From the NCBI GenBank assembly GCA_009760855.2, contig WPIO01000066.1, positions 954,501 to 1,014,500 on the forward strand: a stretch of 60,000 nucleotides of DNA, in the 5' to 3' direction. A program made the position numbers and the translations under genes. Below the pieces are notes generated by a model. It was not told the DNA's origin and ran no database searches. It saw nothing but the letters and a program-made list of their open reading frames with translations. This document shows, piece by piece, positions 20,801 through 31,859 of this stretch. The DNA comes from Cristatella mucedo (lineage: Eukaryota; Bryozoa; Phylactolaemata; Cristatellidae). Each line of letters opens with the position of its first letter. Positions within the stretch are counted from its first letter, which is position 1.

Positions 20801-21495
20801 ATTCGCGAACAACAATTGAAACCCCGCCCCCAACCTTGTCAGAACGCATGGACTGATAGAATGAGAACCCGGGTGGGGTGGTCTCGGAAATACAGCTACT
20901 GGAACAAGGCGTCATCCAGGTTTCGGTAAGCAGAAATGCATCTAGCTTCTCCTGGACCACCTGATCTCGGATAAGTAACCCCTTGGTTTTTAACGAGCGG
21001 GCATTTAGTAGGCGGAATTTAAGAGGCTGTCCAACAACTGGGCGACGGTGATGAAGTGGCTCGTATTCTTTACCGTTTGCGTCCAGCCCGACGGACGCTG
21101 GCTCTTCGAATTTGAATTGGATCTTGGTAACGGCCGTGGGACGACGTTTCACAACGTGCTGGGCTACAGCGGGTGGGCTACTACCGAAACAAGTACTATT
21201 TAGCGCTTTAAACTTACGAGTCGTAGGTTTGATAGCCGAGCTGTTGATGGGGCGAAGGCAGGATGCAGGTAGGTTCTCACTGACCCACCGGAGAAGGCCC
21301 GCCGGTAGGTATCGACTAATGACGACATCCATCTTATGCTAAGCAGGTCCTGTTTTGTGTAGCATATCCGAGGACAGCTCATAAATAGTCACAGCAAAGA
21401 TAGCAGCGGAATACCCGAAGGTATAACGGAGAAATCAAGTAAAGGTCCACACCACGCTAGCAGAACCACGGAGATAGTTATAATCTTTTGCAAGG
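17822..21495 (-). mobile_element. LINE-B, longest copy (EN + RT), CR1/L2-type
   Basis: Read in reverse, the 5' part (21332-20379) encodes an AP-type endonuclease: NARSLKTK, LTETWMTP, GGGVSIVVR, VIYRPPSGC, LLIVGDFNIHVDN, GGHILDLVI. The RT follows (19606-18746): [61 protein letters not shown] and the catalytic [10 protein letters not shown]. The C-terminal domain (18697-17876) ends with DRSFSSAGPRLWNSLP. The 3' end is GGAGATACGTTACAT-like at 17822. Frameshifts or stops lie near 20400 (deletion) and 18740, and an insertion sits at 19634-19965, so it is dead. The 5' boundary is uncertain. The motif set is that of the CR1/L2 group. It lies in receptor intron 4. Confidence 0.9.
19634..19965 (+). 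mobile_element. LINE-B 3' fragment nested in LINE-B, with TSD
   Basis: This + strand 3' end of LINE-B starts at GAAGCTTTAGCTCTGCAGG and ends GACGGAGATAAATTGCATTA. It interrupts the reverse LINE-B copy. The 6-bp word TTTGGT occurs at both edges (19628-19633 and 19966-19971) and once at the matching place in the second LINE-B copy (40948-40956), so it is a target-site duplication. Confidence 0.85.
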
Positions 21496-22179
21496 ACCTA
21501 GGTGGTCCATTATTTTATAAATAAATCTGACGTGATGGATAGTTGTACAAGAGTACCAAACCTTAAATTATTGGGTGCTTACAGATTGCACGCCCCAAAA
21601 TCTAGTTTTCGCTTCGAGTCACGCACATCTCGACAACCTCTGACCTTACGAATTTTAAAAAGGAGCCATAAATGCACTTTTTCCTGACAGAATTTAGTAT
21701 GTTCCAGTAAGCAATTGTCGTGTACCTACGCACGCTGAATAGGTCCATGCTATGAATAAACATATTGATATGCTTTCCTTGTACAATTTGTAAGGTGCTG
21801 ACGGTGAGATTGAGTTCTCCAAGGCAATATGAAATTGCTTTACCAATATCATAATCAATCCTAGGGATTTTATTTTATGAACTTCACATTTGCCGTAGCA
21901 TCGAAGTCAAAGATATAACAATTTATATGGGAACACAAAATCGGCTCTGCCAGTAAATCTGAGTCTAGCATTGTGTTAATTTTTGCTTTAGTTTCTAGTT
22001 TGCCAAGCTGTTTATTGAGTGGAACAATTTCACCACAGCTAGCTTTAAACATGGCATACAATTACTTGTATTCACAGTGAAGCTCTGGTTTAGCGCCATC
22101 AGAACACTTTTTATAGACAGTCTACCTACTTTCAGCTGCATATCATTGTTAGAATTCGGGCTTGTTTACATAAGGGTAC
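21496..22179. other. Intronic sequence between LINE-B and LINE-A
   Basis: I see no gene here. Faint LINE-A words (CACGCCCCAAAATCTAG; CATCTCGACAACCTCTGACC near 21590-21660) hint at a very old copy. Confidence 0.3.
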
Positions 22180-22570
22180 CACGTCAAAGTTGGTTCATGC
22201 ATTCGCGACATCCGTCTCGACGTCTGCAACACTTTGCTTACTGGCATAGCTGCATGTGTGATCAGGCGATTGCAGCTGGTGCAAAACTCGGCAGCTAGCC
22301 TTGTCTGTCGTGAGCGTCTCAGTTGCCACATCACACCAATTCTCGCCGACCTGCACTGGCTATCAGTCAAGCAACGGATTGACTTCAAGGTTTTGTCGCT
22401 CACTTTAAGGTCACTTTATTCTTTGGCTCCAGCCAATCTCTCAGATCTACTCTCTTAAGCGCCTAGAGAGAGATTAATTTCTCTGAGGGCGCTTTATCAA
22501 GTGAATTATTATTATTATTATTATTATTACCAGGCCAAGCATCGTTCAACCCACTTTTCGGAATCCAATA
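22180..22570 (+). mobile_element. LINE-A fragment hosting a tail-only unit
   Basis: It starts GTACCACGTCAAAGTTGGTT and encodes worn versions of AVIRRLQLVQNSAA and RLSCHITPILADLHWLSVKQ to ANLSDLLS. The match stops at CAGATCTACTCTC and resumes at 22530 with CCAGGCCAAGCATCGTTC. Between them is a 75-bp LINE-A tail. It ends at TTTTCGGAATCCAA, where another LINE-A copy begins. Confidence 0.8.
22456..22529 (+). mobile_element. Tail-only LINE-A unit nested in LINE-A
   Basis: The unit is TAAGCGCCTAGAGAGAGATT, the arm TTCTCTGAGGGCGCTTTATC, AAGTGAATTATT and (ATT)n. Removing it restores the host sequence across the gap. Confidence 0.8.
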
Positions 22571-22572
22571 AT

Positions 22573-23176
22573 AATAATAAATGCTGTCGTGAGCGTCGCA
22601 GTTGCCACATTACTCCACTTCTCGCCGACCTGCACTGGCTACCAGTCAAGCAACGAATTGACTTCCAGGTTTTGTCGCTCACTTTTAGGTCCCTTCATTC
22701 TATGGCTCCAACCTATCTCTCAGATATACTACCCCATCAGGCCAATCATCGTACCATCCGCTTTTCGGAATCCAACAGTCTACAAATACCTCGTACAAAC
22801 CTTAAATCCTTTGGAGATCGTGCATTTAGTTCGTATGCTCCCAAAGCCTGGAACTCCCTCCCGACCTGCGTCAGAACATCCCCTAACCTGACCACATTTA
22901 AAAGGAACTTAAAAACACACCTATTTAGGACAGCATATAGTGGGTTCCCGTGATTCGTCCTTGATGTGCTTATGTGTGCTGACACTGTGCATACTGCCAC
23001 TAACCACATGGGCATGCTGATCCTGTGCATGTCACCCCTAACCATTGTACTCATGTTGTTTGTCAAGCATGATATTACTCACCATTCAGTCACGTTTCCC
23101 TTTGCCGTAAATGTAAAGCGCTTAGAAAGAGATTTAATTCTCTAAGGGCGCTTTATCAAGTGTATTGTTATTATAT
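22573..23176 (+). mobile_element. LINE-A, 5'-truncated copy with open C-terminal frame
   Basis: It encodes RRSCHITPLLADLHWLPVKQ, LSDILPHQANHRTIRFSESN, FGDRAFSSYAPKAWNSLPTC and TFKRNLKTHLFRTAYSG. The 3' UTR and the hairpin GTAAAGCGCTTAGAAAGAG...AGGGCGCTTTATC follow. The C-terminal frame is unbroken, so this is a fairly young insertion. Confidence 0.85.
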
Positions 23177-24573
23177 ATGTTTAGGCCATGCATACCTTTA
23201 AGCGGTCAAGTTTTTTGTACGGGAAACCTAGCCAATCAACGTCTTCTCGCTGAGGTTATTAATTCATGCTGTCTGAATTAGCAAAGTAAAGTTCTTGAAT
23301 TATATACAATTTATGACAATTCTCATTCTAAGTAGAAAGCTATTCAGTCGATTTAAGATGGATGGAATTAAAGCTAACCCCCGGTTTCAATCTGATTGGC
23401 TTTTAGTGTCAGCCAGCTCTTGCTTAGTTTGCACAACAATTCAGATGAATTCTTACCACCAGATTATAATATCCCGGAGCTTTAGGTGCAGGCTCTTTCC
23501 CAAAATGTAATCGAATTCAGAAGAGCACATTTCTAAAACTTGATTTTATTTAAACAATCGCCGAACCCTAAGTTACCAAAGCTTAGCTTGGGATCTATTT
23601 CAACATTTCCAACTAGCTAATGAATTTGAATACTCAGCCAATGGGTGCTAGAATAATTGAAAAATTCCAGCTTTTTATCCATGCATATTGAAATAGTGCT
23701 TAAAGTAAGATACTCACTAATGTAGTCACTTGCTTTAAGACTGCGAACAATGAATGCCAAGAGCCATCTGCAATTGCATGACAGACCTGATCTCACAAGC
23801 GTTCTGAAGGTGCTCCAGACAGTAAGTGGTTCTGCTCAAACACAGCACGAGTAACAGGTGCTAGTCTTTCACAAGCGAGACAAATAGCTGTAAACCGCGT
23901 GCTGAGAAGCATTTCAAACGCTTCGCAGATGCTGCTGTAATGCATAACACCATAATCAGAGGTGTTTTATAATATGGTAAAGAGAATTTAAATTCAAGCA
24001 CAATTTTTCTGCTCGGATTCTGTGTCATGAAACTCGCAACTTTTTCATTGCAATGCTGCTGACGGAATAGTGCGGTACCCAGTCAAGCAGCGCTTCGATT
24101 ATGTTGGTTCAGCAAAATCACGTCTAGGTGCTCTGCACTCTTGATCGTTGGTCTACGCTGCTTCCAGTTTAAAACTCTCCGGATGCTTCTAGTACACACT
24201 CACATGACGTCACAAAGCATAAAAAGAAGGCAAAAGCCCTGCTTCTCACTGCATTCGTTCAATCGATGAGAATTGTCCTTCTTGTATTGAATGCGTACTG
24301 ACACTGAGCGTGCTAGGATTTAAATACTGGCATTCTTCCGTTCCAGCGTACGGATAGAGCCCAGAAAGAAGAATATGTGTTTGGTTATGAGGAAATTTAT
24401 ATGCAATTTGAACATTAATTTTTACTAATTTAATTAATTTCGCCACATTGGAAGGAAACAAGCTCAATTGACTTGTCAACAATGAAGACTTAACGGAAAC
24501 GCGCACCAAGCTTCGAGACAAAATGGCTTCGAGAAACAGGCATATTATGCTTTAAGCTTCGCGGTTTACGTAC
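23177..24573. other. Intronic stretch (receptor intron 4)
   Basis: No LINE, SINE or exon was recognised. The reverse ORF at 24246-24521 has no domain resemblance and was not called. Confidence 0.35.
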
Positions 24574-24864
24574 ATGCCCACGTAATGCTGAATTCTTGAT
24601 GCGCCCTCAGTTTGAAGCAGACGACAGCGCAGTAGTACTCTGACGGAAACGCCGCTGAGCGGTTAACGTCAATTTCTCGCGTAAGAAACAGGTTTGGCGA
24701 AACACCAACCAGCTCTCCGCTTGAGTTACTGGTCCTAGCCAACCTTCGGTACCATTCCACCTCTTGACTTGGGTCCTCGGGCTGGCAAGGTGATGCAGCG
24801 CATGTGAGCGTCACATCTTCCAGAATTGAGTAAGTTCTTACGAAGCGTTCGGCATCCCGAGGCG
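24574..24864 (-). CDS. IgSF receptor exon 4: third Ig domain
   Basis: The acceptor AAATTTTCTGCAG (AG at 24865-24866) and donor T|GTACGT enclose 291 nt, phase 1-1. The domain starts PRDAERFVRTYSILEDV. It has the B-strand cysteine (VTLTCAASPC), the C-strand tryptophan (QEVEWYRRLAR) and the F-strand cysteine (SEYYCAVVCFK). A second pair (SPC and VVC) may form an extra disulfide. NSSG and NRSA are potential N-glycosylation sites. The donor is weaker than the other donors, so the 3' limit is the least certain point. Confidence 0.75.
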
Positions 24865-25786
24865 CTGCAGAAAATTTGAATACGTTGACACCTTAAATTC
24901 AGCTGCTAAAGGTCAATATAGTCTTTGCCAAAGCCTATGTGATCATCTAAGCCAAATTAATCGTATTGTTTTTCTATTATAAAAAAAAAACTTTTTAATT
25001 TGTTTTCAGTAACACTAGAAAGAACCCGTGGCATTCATGCTGACAGCACATCCGGTTTATATAAAAGGACAGTCCAAATGCCATATCAAAACTACTTAAC
25101 AGCACCAATCATTCTCTACGTCTGCGTTGTTCTGTTGAAATCCTTAAAACGGCCGAAAAAGTCTCTTTCGATCTATACATTTCTAATTGCTTCTGAACGT
25201 TAAATTATGAGCCATAGCTCGATTGTTACGTTAATTTGTACAATTAAGTCTTCTTGCTTCCAGTCACGCGTTTATTAAAACATTGTATTTTACTTGAAAA
25301 TTAGGAGCAAAAAGGAAATTCATTGCAACCATTTGAGATATCTTTTTTGACGGCGATTCAGAGGAGCCCTCTTCCTATTAATTATCAAATTTTCGAAGTA
25401 AAGACTTTGGGAAACCAACCAGGGCCTTTTTAGCATCAAAGACCATCGTAATTAAAAGTGAGCATTTCTCTTTTGCTTGCATCGTAGCACTTTTATTAAG
25501 TCAAGCATTGTGGAACTTGAGGTAAAACAAAAAAGACTATTCCGGTGAAAAACTAAGCCAAAAATCGAGAGCACATTCAATTTGCTACTTAATTTCAATT
25601 TTGATGTTATATTCCCTTATTTTTTCGAATAAGAAATCCAATAATCGGTCAGTCGGGATATCTGCCTGATGGTTAAACTGTTTACTCATGATGAAGTAAT
25701 CTAGTGACAGGAGAACCATTCTATTAAGCTCGAAAATAGGCATTCATGCTAAAATATACTTTTATTTATTCAAACTTAGGACTTAC
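24865..25786 (-). other. Receptor intron 3
   Basis: This AT-rich intron lies between the donor at 25786 and the acceptor at 24865. No transposon was recognised. A forward ORF at 25000-25203 has no support. Confidence 0.5.
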
Positions 25787-26194
25787 CAATAAAAACCGTC
25801 AGTTGAAGTGTTTCGTTAGCTAATACATAGTCACGTGACGTTTTCAGCGATTCATCCGTTTGGGTTGAGAATTCATACACATAGAGCCCACTGTCATTTA
25901 GACTCAATGAAAACATTGTCACAGTAATCCATATTTCAAACAATGCATAATCTTTCATTACCATGCATCCAACGACAGTTGATACGGAGACGCTCCTGGA
26001 TGTCTGCGATCCGGTAAACATGCAGGGCTGGCCGCGGCTAACGATTCCAATGACGTCATGAAGATTGTCGAGGGTCCTCGAAAAGCGAAAGATAACAGGT
26101 AGTATCATGTATACTGCATTTATTTTGAGTTCCTGTCTGATGTTCTCTGCTACTAATGAGTTCCATGTAGGTGCACGTAAAACGAATGGGTAAT
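25787..26194 (-). CDS. IgSF receptor exon 3: second, non-canonical Ig-like domain
   Basis: The acceptor TTTAATTTATTTTAG (AG at 26195-26196) and donor G|GTAAGT (25781-25786) enclose 408 nt, phase 1-1. The 136 residues begin YPFVLRAPTWNSLVAENIRQ and include ILPVIFRFSRTLDN. The V-like F-strand motif is LNDSGLYVYEF, where the usual cysteine is replaced (YVY). A G-strand LQLTVFI follows. Two cysteines sit in the middle instead (QPCMFTG and VVGCMVM, 18 residues between). Exon 2 has the same arrangement, so the two domains look like a duplicated pair. NDSG and NETL are potential N-glycosylation sites. Confidence 0.75.
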
Positions 26195-26379
26195 CTAAAA
26201 TAAATTAAAATTAAAATAGTAAATTTAAAATTTTTATTCACGGTTTCAAAAATAGAGTACAGTATGCTATTTTCAGCAAGTAAGTAGCTTCCTAGGTTAT
26301 CCCTTGTTTTAGCTTTAGAGCATATTGCTGACCACATTTTGAATAGAGTTAACATTCTCCGAACAAATTGGATCAGAAT

Positions 26380-26905
26380 CAAGGTCGCTCACTTTTAGGT
26401 CACTTCATTCTTTGGCTCCAGCCTATCTCTCAGATCTACTCCCCCGTCAGGCCAAGCTTCGTACCACACGCGTTTCGGAATCCAAAAGTGTACCACTACC
26501 TCGTACAAACCTCAAATTTTTTGGAGACCCTGCATTTAGTTCGTATGCTCCCAAAACCTTAAACTCCCCCCCGACTTGCGTCAGAACGTCCCCTGACGTG
26601 ACCACATTTAAAAAGAACTTAAAAACACACCTATTTAAGACAGCATTTAGTTAGTCCCTGTGATTCATCCTTCACGTGCTTATGCGTGCTGACACTGTGC
26701 ATGCTGCCACTAACCACATTTGCATGCTCACCATGTGCCTGTCACGGCTAACCACGTCGTTCATGTTGTTTATCAAGCATGATATTACTCACGATTCAAT
26801 CGCGTTTCCCTTTGCAGTAAATGTAAAGCGCCTAGGAAGAGATTGAGTTCTCTGAGGGCGCTTTATCAAGTGCATCACTATTATTATTATTATGATTATT
26901 CTTAT
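26380..26905 (+). mobile_element. LINE-A, 5'-truncated copy
   Basis: It starts GGTCGCTCACTTTTAGGTCA and encodes HFILWLQPISQIY-frame and TFKKNLKTHLFKTAFS-frame segments with substitutions. The 3' UTR and the hairpin GTAAAGCGCCTAGGAAGAG...AGGGCGCTTTATC plus tail follow. It lies about 190 bp beyond the acceptor of receptor exon 3. Confidence 0.8.
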
Positions 26906-26939
26906 TGCTAATGTCAAAAACTTTGATATGAAATCTCCA

Positions 26940-27388
26940 GCCGAAATTCTTCATCTTCCTGTCAAACGTCTTAAAAAACTCAAATCCTTTGGAGATCGCG
27001 CCTTTAGTTTGAGTGCTCCAAATGCCTGGAAATCACTTCCGACTTCGGTCACAACCTCCCTTTGACTTGAACACATTTAAAAATAACTAAAAACAAACCT
27101 ATTTATCTATCTATCACAGCCTTTAGTGAGCCCCTACTATTTGTTTTTTTTTGGTGCTTATGTGTGCTGACACTGAGCACGCTGCAACTAACTATACTTG
27201 CATGCTGACCCTGTGCATGTCTAACCTAACCATGTTATTCTTGTTAATAATGTTGTAATTGTTTTTAATTCAGCAAGCTACCACTAATCATTCGATCGCG
27301 CTTCCTTTGCAGCAAATGTAAAGCGTCTAGAAAGAGGTTGAGTTATCAGAAGGCCCTTTATCCAATGTATTATTCTTATTATTATTAT
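26940..27388 (+). mobile_element. LINE-A, decayed 3' copy
   Basis: It shows CTCAAATCCTTTGGAGATCG, CTCCAAATGCCTGGAAATCA, the 3' UTR block GTGCTGACACTGAGCACGCT and a worn hairpin (AAGCGTCTAGAAAGAGGTTG ... AGGCCCTTTATC) with a TTATT tail. Confidence 0.75.
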
Positions 27389-27402
27389 ATAGGATAGTGA
27401 TC

Positions 27403-27566
27403 CTAGAGCCGTAATGGCACACTAGGTAAGGCGGTTGCTTTCATGACCTCGGGACCGAGGTCGTGGGTTCGATTCCTGCGGTGGGCGATTCTTTATCGCC
27501 ACTGCAAGCGATGGTGACAGCCATAAAGGCTCTTCTGTCACTATACAAAACGATGCTGTTTAATCA
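27403..27566 (+). mobile_element. SINE-2, well-preserved copy
   Basis: The head is GAGCCGTAATGGCACACTAG (box A TGGCACACTAGG) with GTAAGGCGGTTGCTTTC. Box B is GGTTCGATTCC. The body is GGGCGATTCTTTATCGCCAC, GATGGTGACAGCCATAAAGG and CTCTTCTGTCACTATACAAA, ending GCTGTTTAATCAG. Confidence 0.85.
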
Positions 27567-27754
27567 GATAGGATTTATTTATTTAGTGATGGCATGAGGG
27601 ATAATTATGAGTCTTGATATTGTACAGTTTTTTAGTATTGACTACAAATATTATCTTGAAAATTGGTTAAATACGCTTGGGAAGCTTATAAATCGGTAAG
27701 GGGTCTTAATAATACATCTTATATTATGCAAAGGCAGTATTTATAATACACATA

Positions 27755-27928
27755 TTGGTGAGACGTGGTTGCACACTAGATAAGGCAGTTACTTTTCTCG
27801 ACCTGAGTCCAGAGGTCGTGGGTTCGAATCCTGTGGCAGACAATCCTTTATTGCCGATGCAAGCGGTGGTGATACGTAAAGGCTCTTCTGTCGCTATGCA
27901 AAAGAAGCTGCTGATTCAGCTATTATTT
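27755..27928 (+). mobile_element. SINE-2 copy
   Basis: The head is GAGACGTGGTTGCACACTAG with ATAAGGCAGTTACTTTTC. Box B is GGTTCGAATCC within GTCGTGGGTTCGAATCCTG. The body is GATGCAAGCGGTGGTGATAC, GTAAAGGCTCTTCTGTCGCT, ending GCTGATTCAGCT. Confidence 0.8.
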
Positions 27929-28564
27929 TTTAGTATACATTTGGGACTAATATTATAATGTTAATTAGGAGAAGGGGCTTCAAATACATGTTGTTTACAG
28001 CGAGAGAAGCAGAAATTGAGGCCGAAAGGCTAGCAGCCCTGTTGGATTTGTTGTAAGCTCAAGTAAAAGCTTTTCTATTAACCACTTCAAGTGTCCGATA
28101 AAAACCACTTGTTTCCGAGTTGAATTCTTAACCTAGCGATTGTTGTGGTGATCTGAGCGATCGCTTCCATAACGTCTTTGTTAGCATGATTGACATGACA
28201 AGAGAGGGATCTTCCTTGAGGCAGTAGTATCCCCTCTGAACTTCCATATCTTAGTAAAAAACAATAAAGAACTTGTCTAACTCAATTCCGTCGAGTAGCT
28301 CAATGCATATGTTTTTGGAGGCCGCCAGAGAACTCATACTTGAACCTTCTCGTCAAAAAGGCTATTAGTACTCTATTCTCACTGTAATAGTTCTATGATT
28401 CATAGATCGGCTGCTGCCATAACAACTGACATAATAGATATCTCCTTAACCTCAGATCGTGTCTCCATAACTTTCAAAAGGCTGAACATAGGCCTATAAT
28501 TACGAAAGCAATAGGATACCAAGAGAGCATCAGCAACTTTCACCCCCTGTCTTCATTAAAAATT

Positions 28565-28734
<170 letters not shown>

Positions 28735-28735
28735 A

Positions 28736-28850
28736 TTTATAGTGGGAGAAGAGCCTTAGAGGCTATCACTACCGTTTGCACTTGGCCATAAATAGTCACC
28801 CACTGTAGGATTCAAACCCACGACCTCGGCAATGAAGTTCCTATTGGAAG
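28736..28850 (-). mobile_element. SINE-2 reverse copy, decayed
   Basis: The + strand reads GAGAAGAGCCTTAGAGGCTA, TCACTACCGTTTGCACTTGG and GTAGGATTCAAACCCACGAC, the reverse of the SINE-2 body and box B. Confidence 0.65.
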
Positions 28851-29037
28851 ACAGGGAAACGAGCTGTGACGAACTAACGAAATTCTTACATTGAAACTGA
28901 AAAAATAGCATTTATATTCTAGTCTGGATTAAATGCTAATCACTCCTCAGATAAGGAAATTACCTTGGGTGTATAAATTCGTTCTTAGGAATGCTGCCTT
29001 AAATAAAGTATCTCAACTTGTTTTGCTTGATATTTAG

Positions 29038-29456
29038 GCAGTGCTTGTTAGTATTGATCACCAAGTCCTTCTCGAGTGCCTTTCCTCTCGCCTGGGCATC
29101 AATGGCATTGCACGAGAATGATCCAGGTTCAACGGCACTGGGTGACTTCAGAGTATTATTTTGAACAGACAACGATCATTGGAGGAACCTCTGAAGTAGG
29201 GTGTTTCAGGATCCTGCGCTTGGTCCGTTTCTTTGCACAGTCTATACTCCCAGTTTTGCCGATTTGATCCATAACACACTCTAGGCTTCAATAGGCTTCC
29301 TGTAACATTTCAGGCTTGTTGTCATTGAGCGCGTAACCAATAATCGTTCGATCATGTTTCCTTCGCTGCAGTTATCAAGTGCCAAGAAAAAGATTTGAGT
29401 TCTCTGAGGGCGCTGAAAAAATGTATTGCTATTATTATTATTATTATTATTATTAT
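29038..29456 (+). mobile_element. LINE-A, internally deleted copy
   Basis: A short RT piece (GTATTGATCACCAAGTCCTT, CTCTCGCCTGGGCATCAATG, related to TIDHKVLLERLSSRLGI) is followed by a 3' UTR piece and hairpin (GTGCCAAGAAAAAGATTTGA, TTCTCTGAGGGCGCTG) with an (ATT)n tail. The C-terminal coding block is missing. Confidence 0.7.
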
Positions 29457-29539
29457 GACACTCAAGGCAGTTTTCACTTTTCTCGAATCGCTCGCAGCTC
29501 TTGTGTCAAAAGCTCTCACTTCCCACGCTTTTGTATAGC

Positions 29540-30480
29540 AGACATCCGTACATGAATGGCAGCAAACTTTCTAAAGTTGAATGATCGTAATTTGACCTAA
29601 TAGTTACGGGAAAACCACATTCTACAAAAAAATAAGAGACCCAAATGCTCAAAATTGGTTCTGCCAGCATATTTTATCTTGCATGTGTACGATATCTATC
29701 AGACTTATCGTACATCTATACGATGTACGATAAGTCTGCCTACTCTCAGCTACTTAACGTATGTAAAATTCAGGCGTGTATAGTAAAGAATACTAAAATT
29801 AAATTGCTCGATGCATTGTGAAATCCCGTCTGGACTTTACAAAACCATCCCTCCTGTTCTACCGGCCGGTGCAATTAGGTATGAACAGTTGGTGAACAAC
29901 TGCGTGGCTAAGCTTGTCTGCCATGAACGTCGCAGGCTCTACATTACACGAATTCTAGCTGACGTGCACTGGGTCCAAAACCGACAACGTAAAAAATTCA
30001 TGGTTCATTCACTAAGGTTTTGTTCCTGTTGATTATCAGGCTCGACAATACTTATCATAAGCTCCTTCATTAGGCTAGGAACTCGTAACACCCGCTTTTC
30101 CTAATACAATCGTTTAGTTATTTCTCCTATGAACATTCAATCGATTGTAATTCTTTCCTTTGGTTCATTTGCTTCCAAATCCTCGCCAGTACCCTGGAAC
30201 AACGTCATGACAGCCTCTGATTGAGGACAATAAAAAAGACGATTAAAATGCACCTTTTATTTCAGCATTAAGTAGGTTATGTCATTCGTCCTTTGTGCTC
30301 GCTACCGATACCCACATTTTACATGTTCATGCTGTTCATGTAAAGTCTATTATTGTCATGGATTTTGACATTTCATATGCTACCACTAACCGTCAGATCA
30401 AGCTTTACTTACAGCCTATGTAAAGTACCTAGAAAGAGATCAAGTTCCACGAGGGCGCTATAAAAATGTTTTATTATTAA
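29540..30480 (+). mobile_element. LINE-A, strongly decayed long copy
   Basis: Successive worn blocks can be followed: GAATGGCAGCAAACTTTCTA, GCTCAAAATTGGTTCTGCCA, GCTAAGCTTGTCTGCCATGA, the 3' UTR and AAAGTACCTAGAAAGAGATC...GAGGGCGCTATAAA. It contains the perfect hairpin at 29700-29738. Confidence 0.7.
29700..29738. repeat. Perfect 17-bp inverted repeat with 5-bp loop
   Basis: CAGACTTATCGTACATC, loop TATAC, GATGTACGATAAGTCTG. The arms are exactly complementary. It lies in a decayed LINE-A copy at a position where other copies have no such palindrome. Confidence 0.9.
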
Positions 30481-30574
30481 AATTAATTGTCATCGACAAA
30501 ATGAGAAAGTTAGCATCGTACGCTCGTCAGAAGAGCCCCTATATAGAAAAAAGATCGGAGGTAACCACTTAGAA

Positions 30575-30775
30575 TGGCTAGTAAAGGACTCATCACTGTA
30601 GGCGGCAGGAGAGAGGTTGCCGGAAGTTAATAATAGTTGGCTTAAGTTTCACAGTCTAGTTCCTCCAAGGTCAACGCTTCTTTTGTCATTGGTTTGCAGG
30701 CATCAGAAGTGAATAGCTAATTAATTTCCCGTACGGAACCCGAGGGCATGGGACATCGAATCTGAAACACAAACT
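30575..30775 (-). mobile_element. LINE-B diverged fragment
   Basis: Words such as GTAGGCGGCAGGAGAGAGGT, GTTTCACAGTCTAGTTCCTC and CAACGCTTCTTTTGTC follow the order of the 1200-1310 LINE-B segment. There is no 3' tail. Confidence 0.55.
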
Positions 30776-30799
30776 TTACTGACAAGGATTTAATAATGA

Positions 30800-31560
30800 A
30801 AATAATAATAACAATACTAAATTTGATATAGTGCTCTCAGAAAACTCAATCTCACTCTAGGCAATTTAAATTTGCATCGAAGCAAGCACAATTAAGTGGT
30901 TAGCCGTAGAATGCTTAATAGCAACGGGAATACCATAGTTAAGGGTGAACATGCATTAGGCGTTTATTAGGGATGCACAGGGTCAGCGTGCAAATCTGGT
31001 TAGTAGCAGAATGCGTAGTGTCAGCACGCACAAGAGCATACACGAATCACTCGGAACCACTATATGCTGTGATAAATAGATGCGTTTTTAGTTTATTTTT
31101 AGATGTGGTCAAGTCAGGTGATGTCGTAACGCAAGTTGGAAGTGAGTTACATGCTTTGGGAGCATACAAACTAAAAGCCCGGTCTCCAAAGGATTTGAGG
31201 TTCTTACGACATATAGGAAGACGATTAGATTCCGAAAAGCGGGTGGTAAGGTGCTTAGCCAAGTGAAGGGAGTTGATCTGATATAGGCTGAAGCCACAGA
31301 GTGAAGGGACCTACTAGTAAGTGACAGAACCTTGAAGTCGGGGAGTTGCTTGACTATAAGCAAGTTCTGGTCGGCGAGAAGTGGTGCTACGTGGCAACTG
31401 CGACGCTAAATACAGACCAGCCTAGGTGCAGAGTTTCGCACCAGCTATAAGTGCCTAATTGCGCAGGCCGGAAAAAAAGCAAGCAGTGAGTTACAGAAGT
31501 CAAGACGGGATGTAAAGATTGCATTGACTAATTAAATGTGATATCCCTGTGTAAACAAGC
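30800..31560 (-). mobile_element. LINE-A reverse copy, 5'-truncated
   Basis: It opens with an (AAT)n-type tail and a worn hairpin (GCTCTCAGAAAACTCAATCT...CTAGGCAATTTAAAT). The reverse of FGDRAFSLYAPKACNSLPTC and GTGGCAACTGCGACGCT follows, fading near 31560. Confidence 0.75.
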
Positions 31561-31859
31561 ATGAATTTTAGCAATATCATGTAGCTGGATGTAGGCAGAT
31601 TAAATGGCGCTTTGTAAATCTCCGTAAGAATTCCGTTCAGTTCATATGTTGATTTACAAACAGCATTAAATGTGCATAGCAATGATAACATGTGGCCGAA
31701 CCTCTAGAATGCGTTGACTGACCCATCATTTATGTTTATCATCCCCTATGGAGGCATTACGGATTTTGTTGTTTAAATGGAACTCACTTCTTACTGAGGC
31801 CACGGGATCTCAAGTGGCGTGTTGAAAAAGTAAGCTGAGACCCGTTTCCTTTAGCGCGG

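Noticed and set aside
17876-21332. Active LINE encoding a working retrotransposase
   Set aside because: YADD is intact, but a 150-bp deletion, a frameshift near 18740 and a nested insertion break the reading frame.
24246-24521. Reverse ORF next to receptor exon 4
   Set aside because: It has no signal peptide, Ig motif or phase-1 splice pair.
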